Positions 61,401 through 64,000 of a stretch of 64,000 nucleotides of DNA are shown here, one piece after another (positions within the stretch are counted from its first letter, which is position 1; each line of letters begins with the position of its first letter). The stretch spans positions 1 to 64,000 of the forward strand of contig JASANC010001886.1 of NCBI GenBank assembly GCA_030248135.1. Reading direction: 5' to 3'. This DNA comes from Theristus sp. LFF4_11 (lineage: Eukaryota > Nematoda > Chromadorea > Monhysterida > Xyalidae). A program made the position numbers and the translations under genes. The notes beneath the pieces are model-generated. The model was not told the DNA's origin and ran no database searches. It worked only from the letters and a program-made list of their open reading frames with translations.

Positions 61401-64000
61401 CCCGGTAATCAGGCAGAACGGCGACTGAATCATGATATTGGTAAGCAAAATAGTGGCTGATTGTGATTGGTTGCAATGTGGATGAGGCGCGCTGATTGGC
61501 TGTTTTTTGCCAAATGCCGCCAATCACCAATCGGCGTGCCAAGATATTGCATTTTTTCAAACACGTGCAACGACTCTTATCCGTGCCACGTTATCCGCCA
61601 GTACCGAATCCGCGTTTTTATTATGTGGCGTGGAGTTGTAACTCAGCTCACACAAGACATCCGAGTCAGACTCCGCCCACTAATTCAATTCAGTTGATCA
61701 CCGAAGGTCCACTGCTGTCAGCTAGCAATGAATTTAGCGGGGATTTTTTTGGGTGAAAAACGTTGATTCACGAAAAACGTGACTCAGCCCTCGCCATCGG
61801 CCAATCGTTGTCGGAGTTTGACGAATGTCGCGACGAGGAAGTGGCCGATGCGCGCTGTGCGTTGTACGATTGTGCCGAACAGGTTAGGCGAAATGGTTTG
61901 CCACTTTTTTCTTGAAATCCTGTTTTCAAGAAAGATGCAAAAAATCTTGAAAAAAAAATCTTTTTTTTTCTTGCTTGCGCCAAAACCATGGAAAACTAAA
62001 CTGTAAAATAAAGACAAATAAATATGTGCAGTCTGACATGGTGATTCGTTTCATCAAGCGGTTCTTGAGCTTAGCTTTCAAGGTTCGAGCTCTGTGAGAG
62101 GTTTGCGAAGTGAACCAAATAAAAGAAAAGAAAAAATGCAATTTCCTTTTCCGCAGGCGGTCGCGGAACGACGATTCGCTGACGGCGTCGACACTTACTG
62201 CTTGCCGATGGACTCGACATTGGCGACGGCTGATTTATGCGCCGATTTGACCGAAAGTGCCGTTTGTGAGTGGCGGATTTTATGATTGTGATTCGTAAAC
62301 ACTTCAAAGAAACACTGAAAGTTGCTTGGAATATCGTAAGTTCACTGTTATGGTGTTGCCAATTGCCGCACTTTCCGAAGATTTGTTTGATTGTTGGAAT
62401 CTCCGCTTATTTTCATTTGTTTTGTGCATTTTTTTCTCCCGTGTCCAAGCTCGGTTTCTTCGCGTTGCTTTTACGTGGCACCAACCAATTACAAAACAGT
62501 CTGACAAAAAAATTCGCTGCTTTTGACTGATCAGCAGCAAAATAAACCACATATTTTTATTTTTATTGGCGCAAAATGCAAAATTATTTACTTGTTTTTG
62601 CAGCGCACCGCATCGTCGTCTGGATGATGAGCACCGATCCGGACCCACGCTCGTTGCCGCCGTGCACTCGCAATCAGGACGTGCCACTTCAGCAAAACGT
62701 TGGTCCTACGAAGCAGCTTCTTTTTACGATAAAAACAAACCGAACGACCTGTCGGCTTTTATACATAGGGAATCTCTAACAGAAAGCGTGTAGAACGCCG
62801 CCAAGTAGGGTGCCCATAGAGTGTTTCTGTTACTTACTGTTTATACGCCCTTTTGCACGGTCAAGAGTCCAATGGGCTAAATCAATCCATGTGGAAGGCG
62901 CCACGGGCTACCACGTTACTGTTGTGTAGATGTCAGTACGTTAACGCCAGCCAGCGTTTGATACGCTTCTCGTTGTCATGGTTGTCTCGTCTGTCTGTTT
63001 TGCAGTTTTGCAGCCAATCTTCACTGACGTCACTTTTCCACCCACTATCCAGAATGCCGCCGGTGCACTGCAGCCACCGCAACCACAACCATCGGCATCA
63101 TCGTCTCTTGGCGTCCAACTGGCGAGCGCGTCGTCAGTCTCGAGCAATTGCTCGTCCAGTCTGTGCAACGTGACGCCAGGTGGCGACAAACTGACGTTGC
63201 GCATCGACCTGACCACCTGTCAGCCGTCCGATCTGATCAAGATGGTCATCTCGAAGCGAATGCGAAAGTTGAGCGGCAATAATTTGACGGCTGATTCGAA
63301 TTCGGGCGCACCGACGAGCGCTAAACTGGCCGAGTCTTGCTCGGATGCGTATGTGCTGAAGGTCGCTGGGTATCAGTTGTATCTGTTGCGGGCGGTGCCG
63401 TTGTTTCAGTATAAGGTCGGTTTTTGGTAGTTTTTTTTGGAATATGGAAGTAGAAGTATTTTGGATCTGAAACAGATGTCAGATCAGATCCACATTCACA
63501 TTGTGATGGTGGAACGGAAGGAGAACACGTTGCCTTCACATGACCGCTCGCAGAAAGTTTCTAATTTCGAATCGCACGTTTGAGCTATACTCCACTCACT
63601 GCCACAGGCTCTATTGCTAATAAACTCACTGTAGGCGTGGCGTGCTATACCATGAAGTTGGCTGTTTTCCGGTTTTGCCAGCGCAAGCCAACGAATTCAA
63701 ACAAACCTACAGTCAACCTCTAAATTACAGGGAATCAGCTGGTTCGTTGGTGATATACGGTATGCATGAATTTTTCTGTGCAAAACAAACTCCGCCCTGC
63801 ATGCACACCGTAATTCCAACCAATCAGCGGATTTCCTAATTCAGAGATCGACTGTAACAGCAGCCGACAAAGCGGCGCATCATCACGCGCACGATTTTCT
63901 GTTTCAATAACTAAAACTTTGTTTGCTAAATGTTCGCAGTGCATCTACGAGCTCGTACGAACGAACGGCGTGCCGCTGTTGATGCTGATGGGTCGTGACT
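58431..64000 (+). CDS. PIK3CA: class IA phosphoinositide 3-kinase catalytic subunit, N-terminal part
   Basis: Catalytic p110-type subunit making PtdIns(3,4,5)P3 at the plasma membrane downstream of receptor tyrosine kinases and Ras. Eight exons seen: 58431-58594, 59175-59270, 61349-61440, 61788-61882, 62157-62265, 62604-62698, 63014-63415, 63940 to beyond the window; phases agree, about 371 residues. Exons 1-3 encode the adaptor-binding domain (SSGELW near the start, YPLHSELQSRNDYIF, EEFYDESRRLCDIHLYVPVF), the region that binds the p85 regulatory subunit. Exons 4-5 are the linker. Exons 6-8 are the Ras-binding domain (HRIVVWMMSTDPD, LTLRIDLTTCQPSDLIKMVI, LKVAGYQLYLLRAVPLFQYK). The SSGELW start favours the p110-alpha/beta/delta group, closest to alpha. 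C2, helical and kinase domains lie outside. Exon 7 carries a Pro/Ser/Gln-rich insertion of about 40 residues before the Ras-binding strand, absent from vertebrate p110. The orthologue symbol is by similarity only. Confidence 0.92.
59284..61000. mobile_element. foldback element in PI3K intron 2, split by a hAT insertion
   Basis: The left arm (59284-59640: GGTGTAACACGCCCGACAGT, TCTCGCAACACACACACC, ATCGCATTTTACTGATAAGA) is mirrored at 59650-59910 and 60942-61000. Long imperfect inverted repeats cover almost the whole element. The TAGGGTTAGGGG element at 59911-60941 interrupts the right arm at a GGTGTGTG site. Confidence 0.8.
59911..60941 (-). mobile_element. non-autonomous hAT element, TAGGGTTAGGGG family
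   Basis: Ends TAGGGTTAGGGGAAAAAAA and AAAGCCCCTAACCCTA, flanked by GGTGTGTG (59903-59910, 60942-60949). The interior matches 41677-42692 in reverse. Confidence 0.92.
63708..63855. mobile_element. pogo-like MITE, family A
   Basis: TACAGTCAACCTCTAAATTA and a TTCAGAGATCGACTGTA end; shorter and more diverged than other copies. PI3K intron 7, 84 bp before exon 8. Confidence 0.82.

Overview
This is a stretch of metazoan nuclear DNA, probably from a repeat-rich, small invertebrate. Evidence: spliced genes with GT-AG introns in phase, five recognisable animal genes (THOC5, TIMM13, TMEM256, SLC37A3, class IA PI3K p110), a BEL/Pao retroelement with a phlebovirus-type envelope, and dense non-autonomous DNA transposons. 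The phylum cannot be fixed from the window. BEL elements with that kind of envelope are best known from nematodes, but none of the host genes is diagnostic. Gene calls rest on my recognition of protein families and on splice-phase consistency; no search was run.

Layout. 1-13.5 kb: a 10-kb BEL/Pao element (2266-12238, minus strand) with near-identical LTRs, a perfect 5-bp target duplication and one uninterrupted 3095-residue gag-pol-env frame. It appears to have landed inside a coding exon of a divergent rhodopsin-like GPCR on the plus strand, whose TM5-TM7 exons follow it. 13.5-16.8 kb: a composite satellite block (about 178-bp and 149-bp tandem repeats) ending in an inverted-repeat element. 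17.4-32.7 kb: THOC5 on the minus strand, 17 exons that keep frame and give about 650 residues. Its 6.1-kb intron 9 holds a second copy of the same composite block, with the interior of the terminal inverted-repeat element flipped. 33.5-34.6 kb: TIMM13 (minus, 3 exons). 35.3-37.6 kb: TMEM256 (minus, 3 exons).

38-48.7 kb has no recognisable gene. It is a graveyard of nested hAT-type non-autonomous transposons. One family has a body built from long runs of G and C and is delimited by CAGTACCGTGGGC-type inverted repeats with 8-bp target duplications. Several copies contain other elements, each with its own 8-bp duplication. 48.7-55.0 kb: SLC37A3 (plus, 13 exons, about 508 residues, complete), with transposons in many introns and an apparent GC-AG first intron. 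58.4 kb to the end: the first eight exons of a PIK3CA-like class IA PI3K catalytic subunit (plus), covering the adaptor-binding and Ras-binding domains and running off the window.

The genes are ordinary housekeeping and signalling genes with no evident shared pathway: mRNA export (THOC5), mitochondrial protein import (TIMM13), a small membrane protein (TMEM256), a sugar-phosphate-type transporter (SLC37A3) and lipid signalling (PI3K). The unusual content is the transposon landscape: G/C-tract hAT elements, deep nesting datable by target duplications, foldback elements, an inverted-repeat element whose arms look like small-RNA transcription units, and a MITE whose end supplies the 3' splice region of an SLC37A3 exon.
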